This document shows, in pieces, positions 51,322-61,263 of a stretch of DNA of 64,000 bases. The position numbers were made by a program, and so were the translations under genes. The DNA lies in assembly GCA_947311845.1 (NCBI GenBank), contig CAMZMU010000040.1, forward strand, positions 54,602,050-54,666,049, given 5' to 3'. Below the pieces are notes generated by a model that did not search any database, was not told the DNA's origin, and saw only the letters and a list, made by a program, of their open reading frames with translations. Every line of letters begins with the position of its first letter. The first letter of the stretch is position 1. This DNA comes from Poa pratensis. Lineage: Eukaryota > Streptophyta > Magnoliopsida > Poales > Poaceae.

Positions 51322-51897
51322 CTTTTTTTTACTTGGAACTCACGATTCCATTAATTATAAGGCTCAGATAACACACTGGCTACCGGGACACTGACAGAGT
51401 CTGGTAGAGACTCCATCCGCAAAGACTGAACGCCTCGAGCCCTCAACGAGGCGCACCAAGCGCAGCTAGTTCATGGGCTAGCTTATTACAATCACGGCGA
51501 CAAAACGAAAACACTAGATAGACAAAGTTTAAACGACTAAAAATCCGGGTATCCCGATATATAATTCCTTCAGGGGCCGATTGGTTTGTCGTTTATTAGC
51601 CAATTACGGAGGTATATCTTACGGACGTGGTGACCCCCTCCTAAAAATCTGGCGACACGACGGAAAGTTTTCTAGCTCCGAATATCTAAACTACAATCCA
51701 AGTGCGGCCTTCGGCGTCATGTCCATGCTTGTACTTCCAAGGGCAATGATCACCTTTTGAGCATCAGACGATTCCACTTGCACTTGGTTCATTCCCCACG
51801 TCGCAGCTACTTGAAGAGCTTCATCGCATACTTGTGCTTCAACCTGTGCTGCACTTGCTCCATATGCGATATGACCCGCACCTGAGCCCCTGACAGT
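51322..51897 (-). mobile_element. LINE 3' part (RNase H), host of a nested insertion, distal segment
   Basis: On the minus strand: C-terminal part of a RNase H domain (GSGAGHIAYGASAAQVEAQV, VQVESSDAQKVIIALGS) ending at 51691, then 3' UTR and an A-tail (T-run 51323-51330). The N-terminal part of the same domain (ESGGWGFVVRDSSGTVRGS) continues on the far side of the nested element at 53050-53165. Confidence 0.75.
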
Positions 51898-53035
51898 GAT
51901 AGGGAACGAGTCCCGTCCCTCCCGTGTCGCCTCCCCGAGCGAGGCGACCGGGAGCCCCCGCTCTCTGCCCAACCAGCGTTAGCCTCCCTCCCTTCCCTCT
52001 CACCGCCGCCGCCGGCAGGCCTTGCCCGCGCGTTGTGCGGGGCCGGCGGCGGCTCTCGGCTCTACCCACGGCGCAGGAGCTCGGCTCGGGAGACGGCGTC
52101 CTGGCGGCGGTGTTGTTCGGCCGACGGCGCTTCAGCACAGGCTGGATGGCGACGGGTGATGGCGCTGCTCCTTGGTGGCGGTGGTGGCTGGTGACGAGCT
52201 CTGTTGACGGCGCCCTACAGGCCCAGATCTATCTGGGTACGGGCGGGCCGGTCCAGGCTCTGACGTGCTTCCTCTGGTTGAGTGAGAAGTAATTCAGGAC
52301 TGGGATGACGGCTATGGCGCCGTGTCTGCTGCAGCACGGCGGCATGAGCTTCACGGGCCTGTTTGGGCCCGGCCGGGCAGTGTGGCCTGGTGTGCTCCCG
52401 CTGTTGTCCGATCTGCTACTGCCATTGGCGGTGGAGGTTGTTCCCTCCCACGTGGCTGCGGTACTGCCGTCCCATGTCTACGGATGTTTCTTCTCGGTTC
52501 AACCGGCCTCACAACGTTTGCCATGGTAACACGTCGATGAGGATTTCAAGACCGTGGTGGCGCATGTTGGTGGGCGGCGAGCTTAGTGGAGTCAATGATG
52601 TGTGCAGGGTTGTGGGTGGTTCGGGGTTGGGAGAAATCCCTGTCGGCTCTTGCCGACACCGACGCGGTGATGCCTGCGGGCGCCGCCATCCTTCTTGAAG
52701 GGTGTCAGGTGTACCCCTTCCCACTTCCCTTCGTGTACCAGGAGAAATCCTAGGATTAGTCCGGGCAACAGTGTCGTTGTCGTCGCTTTCCTTCTTGAAG
52801 GTGTTGCTTGGTATGCGGCCATTCGGAGGCTTAGGGGCGTGGTGGGAATTCTCCGGTGGGCGCAGCGGGTGCGAGTCTTCGTCGCTTTTGTCGATCCGGC
52901 GTTGGTGGTTTTAGTTTCTTTTCTTTTTCTCTTGTTTTCCTTTTGGGCTGGATTGTGCTGTTTGCCCCAGTGTTGGTGTCTTGCTTGTATGGTGTGGTTG
53001 CTATATTAATATAGCGGGGCGCAAGCCTATTTCGA
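51898..53035 (+). mobile_element. Non-autonomous non-LTR (L1-like) element, 1138 bp, with 14 bp TSD
   Basis: Flanked by perfect direct repeats GAGCCCCTGACAGT (51884-51897 and 53036-53049). The 5' part is GC-rich, like L1 5' UTRs. The 3' end (TATATTAATATAGCGGGGCG near 53001) is the kind of ending I associate with grass L1 elements lacking a long poly(A). No ORF1 or RT frame is present. The open frames within are short and unrelated to known proteins. Confidence 0.78.
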
Positions 53036-53049
53036 GAGCCCCTGACAGT

Positions 53050-53165
53050 ACCACTGCTGTCCCGAACCACAAAACCCCATCCTCCAGATTCAGTTTCCGC
53101 AGAAAGACCCTCCAGTGAAGTGAGGTTGACCGACAATGAGCTGGGCCAGACTGTTATTCGCTCTA
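53050..53165 (-). mobile_element. LINE RNase H, proximal segment
   Basis: Encodes ESGGWGFVVRDSSGTVRGS on the minus strand, which joins to GAGHIAYGASAAQ at 51860 once the nested element and one TSD copy are ignored. The 5' boundary is not visible. Confidence 0.65.
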
Positions 53166-53718
53166 ACACTTAGTGCGTGATTCACTCGCTTACAGCATCT
53201 CCGTTCGGGGTGCTAATAGGGCCGCCAAGAGTTCTATTGGGCGCGCCGGACGTAATTCTCGCCCACTCGCGGTACCAATAGCGACGTTACACCCGACGCG
53301 GCTTAATATATCTCCCACGTGTCCAACCCACGCCCTCCCCGTTGGGAATCGTTTGGCCATGCCGGACGAAACCGCGCGCGACACGGATCCCAACGGGTGG
53401 GCCAGCATTGTCATTGACACAGAGCATTAACCCTACCACACCCCCTCCATACACTTCTCCCCCCACCACACACACCTCTCCATCGTCTGCAGCGCTAGCT
53501 CGTGGGTCACAGAAATCATGCGCCAGCAGGCCCCCATCTCCCCTAGGCTTCCCGTGCACAGGCTCTCCTTGACTCTCGCCGGCCACAAAGCTCCAGCCAC
53601 CTCGCGCGCCCACCTTGCATGCACGGTGTTCGGCCAATCGCCTGGTAGGCCGATCATTTTCAGAATTGTCGCTGATCGGTGGTAGAGTGATTGATTCATT
53701 TATCTTTGATTTCAACAG
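53166..53718. other. Leader of the Harbinger element; no separate gene
   Basis: GC-rich then pyrimidine-rich sequence ending in TTTCAACAG, a splice acceptor directly before the transposase-like ATG at 53719. The terminal inverted repeat of the element is not clear. Confidence 0.35.
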
Positions 53719-54555
53719 ATGGATAGTGACAATGAGATGATGGTTCACATGTTGATGGACGAGGAAGCCGCCATCGATGCCGAGAAGATGAGAATTTGGC
53801 AATTTTTACTTGTCTTCTAAAGATTCAAGCCGACGAGTTTGCCAATGCCGCACCTAAAAAAGGAGGCTCGGTGCCTGGGAGGATCAAGAACAAGCCGAGA
53901 CATAGGATGGAGGGGCATGTCATGTTGATCTCCGATTGCCGAAGTCCCAGCATTCACTCCAAAGGATTTTCGTCAGCGGTTTCGAATGCCCACCAGCATT
54001 CACTTCAAGTTGAAGAAAGCCATCGTGGGTATGGTTGGTTTCTCATCAATCCTGCAGGGCGGTGGTTGTTGTGTTTGGCCCGCACTACTCGAGAGGACCA
54101 AATGAAGAGGAAACAACTCGGATCATGGAACAGAACGAACGAGAGGATTTCCTGTGATGCTTGAAAGCATAGACTGCATGCATTGGAGCTGAAAGAACTG
54201 TCCATTTGGTTGACAAGGATTATACAAAGGGGGCCACAAAGGATATTGAAGTGTGGTACTTGAAGCTGTGACCGATCATGAACTGATTTGAAACGCTTTT
54301 CGGCATGACAGGATTGACATCAACGCGTTGCAGCGCTCTCCGGTGTTTGCGAAGCTCGTTGAAGGCCATGCTCCAGTAGTCAACTATGAGATCAATGGCC
54401 ACCAGTACGGCATAGGGTATTACATAGCCGATGGCATCTATCCAAGGTGGGCTACATTTGTCAAGACAATCTTCAATGCGGCGGGCAACAGAGGTTGTTG
54501 GTTTGCATCTGAACAAGAGAGTGCGCGGAAGGATGTCGAGCGTGCATCACCATAA
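53719..54555 (+). pseudogene. PIF/Harbinger-type transposase (HARBI1-like nuclease), broken
   Basis: Starts MDSDNEMMVHMLMDEEAA, the usual N-terminus of Triticeae Harbinger nucleases. It is followed in shifting frames by GGSVPGRIKNKPRHRMEGH, a degenerate middle part and a clear C-terminal block ([56 protein letters not shown]). The block NGHQY..GYYLADGIYP carries the second catalytic Asp region of the DDE fold, and [10 protein letters not shown] the Glu. Compared with the usual about 400-450 residues much of the middle is deleted, and at least three frameshifts are present. Not functional. Confidence 0.82.
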
Positions 54556-55181
54556 CCAGCACCACCGACGCCTCCCGCTTGTCGCCTCTCCTACACACGA
54601 AGGAAACCCGATGGACGCTCCCTCCTGACGCGCCTCCTTTGTCGGCGGGCGTGGCCGCCACCACCGGCGGCGGCAGCGGCCGGGGAGAGCCGTCACGAGG
54701 GGCCCTTTCCCCTAGGGTTTGGGGGACTCCGGAGCTGCTCGCGGGAGAAGCCAAAGAGGGGGCTATCTGAACCACTCAAGCAGTAACCCGAAACATACCT
54801 CTGGGTGTAATGATATCTCAATATTTGTGGAGATTTGGCAGATGGTTTCTCCACATCTTTAGCTAAAGGATACAAAGAACCAATAGAGATCACTCCACGA
54901 CTCCATGCCCACCAGTTCAATATGGATATGTAACAACGAATGACACAAATAGGCAGATAATATGCCATCGAGTTCTGCAAAAATAAGAAATAAAGTTGTA
55001 TGTAATTCTGGTTGCATGGATGAAAAAGGATGTTGCCAACTAGTTAGTTGAGAGAAAAATCCAAGTCTGTTTTTTATAATATCTTTTTTCTTGAAACTCT
55101 CCAGAATCTAAGTCTAAGCAGAGAAAAAATTAGCAACTATTTTTCGAGAACTTAAAAAACAAAAATAAACTGAGTAACAAC

Positions 55182-55791
55182 TTTTTTTTTAGGTAATTTT
55201 TTTTTGAGCACACACCACACTTTATTGAACTAGAACCATGGTTGGGATACAGAGACCTTCAGGTGGCTGGAGGAGCCAAACCTGACGACCAACACTACTA
55301 GAAACAGCAAAGCGAGCTAGTCTATGAGCCTCTGAATTGGAAGCCCCATTTTCATGCCTAAACGAAGCCTCTGCCATCCTTCTTGCATCAACTTTCACTT
55401 CCTCCAGCACCATGCTGTAGTTTCCTGCATTAGGTTGAGCCAGCGCATTAATCACAGAGAGGCAATCATATGCCACTGTTATTCGCTGTAACTGAAGGTC
55501 TTGCGCCAATGCAAGGGCCTTCCTACAAGCCATAGCTTCCAGTATAGTTGGGTCGGTAATTCCTGCAAAGGTCACAGTCGACGCACCCAAGTATACTCCC
55601 TGCTTATCACGGCAGACCACCGCCACCGCTCCACCAGGACCATGCTTAACCGTGGCAGCGTCGGCGTTGAGCTTTGCACAGCCCGCCACCGGCGACACCC
55701 ATTTCGGATGGACAGGTCGTGGCACACTACCACCTTCCCTCTTGCCCGTGCTTGGAACCGAGAGATCACGGAGGAAGCTCTCGACAAACAA
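55182..55791 (-). mobile_element. 5'-truncated LINE, RNase H end (copy B)
   Basis: Same fragment as 37268-37880, stop at 55222, with T-runs at 55182-55190. The third catalytic block reads AYDCLSVINAL here. It predates the B/C split. Confidence 0.8.
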
Positions 55792-56380
55792 ATGAACCCT
55801 GATTTCTCCTGTTTTCTTGGTTCGTCTCGCACATACATATAGACCTTTGTTTTCAGTACAATCCGCCGAGCAACCATTCCCGTGCGGATAACTCGAATAT
55901 CTCGTTGCTATTTTTCTTGGGCTAGATTTGGAAGTCTTAGATTGGATCCTAGACTGGATGGGAATCAAGGAAAGCATACTAAAAGCCCATGTTCAAGTTG
56001 GGCCCTTGATAGTGGAGAAATTCACAACCCTCTTTGTCAGGACCCCGGGACAGAAAGGCGTTTTCCGTAATCGGAAGCGGAAGCCAGCCGCCCGCGGCGA
56101 CACCGTCGGAGGAGACGCCGGCACCGCCCACCGCATCGTTTTCTCCAGGGTCTGCAGCGTAAGCATTCTCTACAAGGTATGTCCCCCGCCCTCTCCCTAC
56201 CCTAATGAACCCTGATTTCTCCTGTTTTCTTGGTTCGTCTCGCACATATATATAGACCTTTGTTTTCAGTACAATCCGCCGAGCAACCATTCCCGTGCGG
56301 ATAACTCGAATATCTCGTTGCTATTTTTCTTGCGCTAGATTTGAAAGTCGTAGATTGGATCCTAGACTGGATGGGTATCA
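55792..56380. repeat. R1-X-R1 direct repeat (copy B)
   Basis: R1 at 55792-55967 and 56205-56380, X between, period 413. Confidence 0.85.
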
Positions 56381-56669
56381 GCATGCGATGTGTTTATTGT
56401 GTGCACATCTCGACTGTGAGGTTTGGGGTTTTTCTAGCAGAAATTAATCTGAATATGTCGCTTACTCCACGAGTTGTCGAGTTGATCTGCAACTGGGGAG
56501 GTGATTTAGACTATCCTAGGGGAACTTGAAACTATTATTAGTAGCGATAGAACTGCTGTTGTTTTTTCTTGTGTAGGTCTAAGGGGGCGGGGGAGTAGAA
56601 CAATCAGTCGTTGTTTCAGTATCATGTTCAAAAAGTAAAGATGGATCTAACTTCAACTTTTAGACAGAA

Positions 56670-56740
56670 CTAGCTGAGTGCCCGTGCTTTGCTACGGTTC
56701 ATTAATCTTTTTGTCATCGCAATGTTGTACTATATGTAAA
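56670..56740 (-). mobile_element. 3' terminus of the old Helitron (copy B)
   Basis: CTAG at 56673-56670 on the minus strand, hairpin CCGT...ACGG at 56682-56697. Confidence 0.6.
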
Positions 56741-57054
56741 TATAAAATACGCGTAAATGTTCACATACATAAAAACATATTTGAAAAAATTAAAATTTAG
56801 TTGCTTTTGTTCTGTTTTTGTTTTCCTTTGGCTTCTCCTCCTACTCTCTACAGTCCCGTGTAATTATCTTTTTGGTCCATCTTGGGCCATTATATATTTA
56901 GAAAATTTAACTGTAGGGGTTTCCCCAATGGTTTCACGGCCATTTAAAAAAAAATCATGTCACATAATTTTATGCCATATGCATAGAAATTAAGAACCCT
57001 GCAAATTATCTCTTATTACATAAGATATTCTCAACTGAAACACTTAAGATATTC

Positions 57055-57279
57055 TTGTGCGGCAACATGAACGTTGTTTGCGCGCTTCATTTGCATGGTA
57101 ATTGGGCACTACTCAGAATGCAAAATGGACGAACCAATTCTTATACAACCCATGAGTTCTCCAGGTTCTTCCACTCCAAGGTGGAGCTGACCAGCTTCTT
57201 GTTAAAGATGGCCCTGACGGAGGAGGAGCAGAAGCTGTTCAAGACCTCCAGGCTGTTCGACAAGAAGTCCCGCAAATGA
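57055..57279 (+). CDS. Exon-like ORF of unknown function (copy B)
   Basis: 74 codons, same frame and length as 3249-3473. The copies differ by three visible amino-acid changes (H for Q in FFHSKV, T for A in MALTEEE, D for N in LFDKKS). No domain recognised; likely the remnant of a captured terminal exon. Confidence 0.3.
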   Translation: MCGNMNVVCALHLHGNWALLRMQNGRTNSYTTHEFSRFFHSKVELTSFLLKMALTEEEQKLFKTSRLFDKKSRK

Positions 57280-58028
57280 AAGAGAACTTAATGGAGCATT
57301 GTGAATATCCATATAATACAAAGTGAAATATGCATCATAAGATCTAGTATTTCAAAACGAAATTAAGACTTGAAAGCTAACTAAGCATATGTACTTCTAC
57401 AGAGTCGCTTAAAGATGGATTCCAATCATCAACCCTATAATCTGAAGATAAATTCCAAAAATAGTAATATTAGATTGAAAAAACAATAATAAACAAAAGG
57501 CAGTAGTAATATGAAATTGAAGGGGAAGACTTCAAGTGATATACCGGTGATTGGTACAAACATAGCTTACACAATTTCATGCGCGGTGATTATATATGCT
57601 TAGCCAAAAATAATCAAAATTATATTTTCTCTAAGGAGAAAAGCATAGGACTGGAGTAAAATGACAGCTGTCTACCCTAACAGTGTGAATTTAGAAAAGT
57701 AAACCTATAGGATACCAGCATTACGTATGTTTTTTTCTGCAAAAAAGTATAAATAGGACATTGTATGAAATTAGTGCCTGAATAATGGAGAAGAATTTCT
57801 CTCGTCAGCATGATTCAAGAACCAGAAATTAGCACATCAAATGAGTTCACAACCAAAATCAGTGCAGAATTAATTCAATGTGTAACAGTAGATTTGTGGT
57901 GCGGCACGCTGAAGATTACATGGAAGAGGCACGTTTTTGGGTTTGCGTAATTCTCTCTGGCCACCTGTGACAACATTCATGTCATCATTCATTCAGAGAA
58001 TTATTCAGATCTAAACTAACAAGAGTTA
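57280..58028. other. No gene seen
   Basis: Counterpart of 3474-4222. Confidence 0.6.
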
Positions 58029-58033
58029 TTAAG

Positions 58034-58525
58034 TGTTGGCCTGATGTAATCTTGTCATAGTGTAAACTGCACACATAGGTTGTGTGCAGGCTGTAGTATG
58101 TTCTAGAGTACTACAAGCTAGTATGTTCTATAGTACTATCCTTATGTAATTCTTAGGCTGTAAGATAGGGTAGCAGTAGAAAGTAGTAGAAGGCTCTGGA
58201 ATACTGTAGCACCGACCTTGAACTCTCTATATAAGGAGAGGCACCCTACATGGAGGGTAGCAAGAAGTGGAAGCCAAGGTCCTAGCATAGGTTGCTAAGG
58301 TTTGCCAGCATTTGTTGCTGTAGTGTAGCATTTGTTGCTGCATAGTAGGCATAGGATGCCAAGCTTGTAGGCATTCGTTGTCTGTGTCGTGTAGCATCCG
58401 TTGCTACAAAAGCTAATATAAAAGGAAGGCATTTGTTGCCTGAAACTTGTGTGCTCCTCTGTAGTGCTAGTCCCGTGTTTTCTTCACTTGGTAGAGAGAA
58501 CAAGGGGAAGAGAGAACACCCAACA
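58034..58525 (+). mobile_element. Solo LTR (copia-like), copy B
   Basis: TGTTGG...CCAACA, 492 bp, flanked by TTAAG (58029-58033, 58526-58530). Orthologous position to 4228-4719. Confidence 0.85.
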
Positions 58526-58697
58526 TTAAGCACGTCCGAATTTTATAGTGGTCTGTGTCAGCTAAAAAAGACCACCCAGCCGCATCCTTCTATCCTAGAA
58601 GAAGCCAAATCTTGATCCGTCCTGCAGCATTTCCTGGCTCAATCACCCACGTCGGGAGCTTGCTGTATAGGCCGAAAACTACACCTGCAGCCAATTA

Positions 58698-59417
58698 TTA
58701 CAGCTTAAAAGGCTCAGTGTTGAAATCTCACAGATTGACTGCTACATCAGATACAGAACTACACATGTTTTGGGAGCTGCTGAAACTTACTCTTGTTGTT
58801 CTTTGACAGTGCACCTCCAATGTGCTTGCTTTTCAGCTTCAACATCACTGTTAATTGCACGCCATTTATTTTTAGTAGTGGGAAAATTGACATTTTTTAG
58901 ATTGTGCAGTGAAAGTTTTCCTACCTGAGACCTCCTGCTGATGTAGATAAATACTTTTGTCCGTGTAAATCCCCTGCATCAGAGCAAATAAAAAGTTTCT
59001 CCACCTTAATTACCCTGATCAGCCTTAATTTTACATACTGCTGGGTTAAGGGTATTATTCACACCCTTGCAAATTAAAGGAAAGAAAAATATTACTGGAT
59101 GTTCTGAATATTGCACAGCTATGCAGTTTGTACCTTTTCTTGTTCATTTGAGTAGCTCCCGGTCCCTGCACCAGACATCAGGTCTCCACGAATGGCCCTT
59201 CTCGTACGGAAGAACCCTCGCGTTACTTCTCGCCGCCTCATGCTGCACTCTCTGCTTCATCGTCGCCGCTCCTCGCAGCTCTGATCAGACATACACGATG
59301 ATTACGGATTGCTAATTCTTGCATGAAACCTCATACAGGAGTGTAATGCTATGGAAAAAGAGCCGCCTTTCACCGCATCAATCCCTTACCAGTTGGGCCG
59401 CTGTAAGCGTCGTCAGA
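58698..59417. other. No confident gene seen
   Basis: Counterpart of 7492-8210; 58697|58698 is the empty site of Helitron 1. Confidence 0.5.
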
Positions 59418-59630
59418 TCAACGGCGCTCCTGACGCAGACCGCAGACTGGAGGCCGGAGGACACCTGCTCGGGCGAGTCGAGCCGCCTCAATGCAGTGCG
59501 AAGCAAGCAGCTCCGTCGCCAGCGCCATGGCCGCCGCCATCTTGGAGGTCTGCGTGCCAGAGCTCGTGGATGCTGCTGCGACGGGGGCCACCGCGGCCGT
59601 GACGCCGACCACCAATACCATAGTGTGCAT
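59418..59630 (-). CDS. Small hypothetical protein, Ala-rich (copy B)
   Basis: 70 residues from MHTMVLVVGV, colinear with 8423-8211. Changes include F to S, A to T and D to A in the middle. A 1 bp deletion just upstream removes the longer N-terminus seen in copy A, so the shared start is the safer choice. Hydrophobic N-terminus and basic tail as in copy A. Unknown function. Confidence 0.35.
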   Translation of the reverse strand: MHTMVLVVGVTAAVAPVAAASTSSGTQTSKMAAAMALATELLASHCIEAARLARAGVLRPPVCGLRQERR

Positions 59631-59818
59631 GTTTGACGTGGTGGATGGTTGGTGTGGTGGGGAAAAACCATGTTTTGCTGATGATGGGGCAGACGGGAGA
59701 CGGGATAGTATGGGATGGGGTGTGCGGGGCTTTAATCTGCTGGCGAATCATGGGGCAGATGTTAAATCAGCGTATGTTTAATGCTGATTGCCTAGAATTG
59801 AGCGTGTAATAATTGTAG

Positions 59819-60139
59819 TTATTGTTGATTGATGCATTAACGTAATGAGTTTCCTTTGTTGGATAGTTTGGCGCTTGACGTGATGGGGAAAAAGTATTAG
59901 ACACGGGAAAGAAGAAGTAATGGGCATGTAATTAATTGGTAGTATTGGACAAGGGAAAGATTGGACCCATTTCGATCTGGACGCTCAGTTTTGGTAGTTT
60001 TGTTTCCGGTGATTGGATCTGCTAATTTATTGTTGATTGATGCATTAACGTAAGGAGTTTCCTTTGTTGGATAGTTTGGCGCTTGACGTGATGGGGAAAA
60101 AGTATTAGACACGGGAAAGAAGAAGTAATGGGCATGTAA
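59819..60139. repeat. 208 bp tandem repeat, copy B, second unit split by Helitron 2
   Basis: First unit 59819-60026. Second unit 60027-60139, resuming at 63266 and ending at about 63361. Confidence 0.88.
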
Positions 60140-60299
60140 TCTTTATTATTAAATGGGAGTTCAACGTACCTTCGTCCACCCTCCTTTTCTGCCAAAATTT
60201 TCTGCCTCCTCTGTGCTCCCCAGCGCGCCGACCGGTGGGCCACACACAGAAATTTCCACCTCTTGGTCTCCATCGCGTCGGTCTCCCTCTTCTCCTCTG

Positions 60300-60513
60300 A
60301 TCCATTTTCACTCTCTTCTCCCTGCCCCGTCACCGGCGGCGCCGTGCGGCTCGGCGACCTGTTCCCCAACCACGCCCACGCCCAGGGTGCCCGTGGAAGA
60401 TGTCGGCGCGTTCCGAGACCTCGCGGGGGAGCCCGTCGTCGAGGGCCGAGCGGGTGCCCACGCCAAGGTGCCCGTGGCTGACGTCGGCGCGGCGACGATG
60501 CGGCGTGCGGGGA
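60300..60513 (+). other. GC-rich fragment of unknown origin in Helitron 2
   Basis: Plus-strand frame with a repeated ARVPVEDVGAF / AKVPVADVGAA motif, about 66 bases apart, next to the NMD3 fragment. Possibly another captured exon; not recognised. Confidence 0.3.
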
Positions 60514-60829
60514 CGTCTGCTGGAGGACGATGCCGTTGAGGACCTCGCGGCGGAGGCGGAGCTTGAGGGCAAAGGCGCTTGGAGTGGGGCTCGGAGAAGA
60601 CGAACTCGGCGCCGGAGAGCGAGACCCGGAGGCGGGCGAGCGGGTACTTGATGCGGCGGAGAAGGATCTGCATGAGCTCGGGGGACTCCGGCCCGACCTT
60701 GATCCAGGAGCGCGGGGGCTGGAGGTAGGAGAAGCAGTCGGGGCAGTAGACGACGGCGGCGTTGCGCGGGACGCCCTCGGTGATGTCTACGCGCGCCCGG
60801 AGGCAGCGCGCGCACATGTTGGCCTGAAT
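60514..60829 (-). pseudogene. NMD3: NMD3 gene fragment captured by Helitron 2
   Basis: On the minus strand, starting after an AG at about 60831, the frame reads NMCARCLRARVDITEG, then VVYCPDCFSYLQPPRSWIKV, ELMQILLRRIKYPL and EFVFSEPHSKRL. These are the N-terminal zinc-binding and following segments of NMD3, the adaptor that exports 60S ribosomal subunits from the nucleus. The second Cys pair of the zinc motifs (CPDC) and the first (CARC) are visible. After SKRL a 1-base shift moves the sequence to another frame, where LKLRLRREVLNGIVLQQT continues the family pattern to about 60514. So it is an internal exon piece with a frameshift, without start or C-terminal two thirds. Not functional as NMD3. 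Confidence 0.8.
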
Positions 60830-60915
60830 ACTGTCTCATCACACAATGCTCGGAGAGTCGGGGATAATGATCGAGCATGCTATGCATCGCGTTGAACTAA
60901 AAAAGAAAGAGTGAA

Positions 60916-61263
60916 CTAACACCGTCTGATTTTGCATCTTAGTAGGCAACGCTGTCGAGCATGAGTGGCGCTGGTCCTCGTCATCTTAGGAACTTCTGGA
61001 GCTGCGGCACAGCCAGGTTCCGGGCGGGCGAGCGCGTCGCGGACAGTGGTGCAGAACTGCGAAAGGTTGCGAGCAAGCAGCAGCGACAGGTATAGCGGCC
61101 ACAACACCGGTGCCGAGACATGGAACACCTGCACTAACACCTTGGGCGTTTCCTCGCTCGCTCCAGTAACTGTGCTAGCTATTGCGTTGGCGGTGCTGCT
61201 GCAAAAAGCAATGAACATGTAGAGATCTTCGAGTCGATGGTTAAACTCCTGATTGGAGGACAA
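60916..61263 (-). other. Unidentified coding-like fragment in Helitron 2
   Basis: A 115-codon minus-strand frame with a GC-rich middle: VTGASEETPKVLVQVFHVSA, then a hydrophobic PVLWPLYLSLLLARNL. The composition suggests a captured exon of a membrane-associated protein, upstream of the NMD3 piece on the same strand. The ends of the frame are AT-rich and probably intronic. Not recognised. Confidence 0.35.

Noticed and set aside
51839..52292. Frames of about 100-120 codons at the start of the nested non-LTR element
   Set aside because: They cross the target duplication or lie in the GC-rich 5' part on both strands, with no ORF1 or RT motif.
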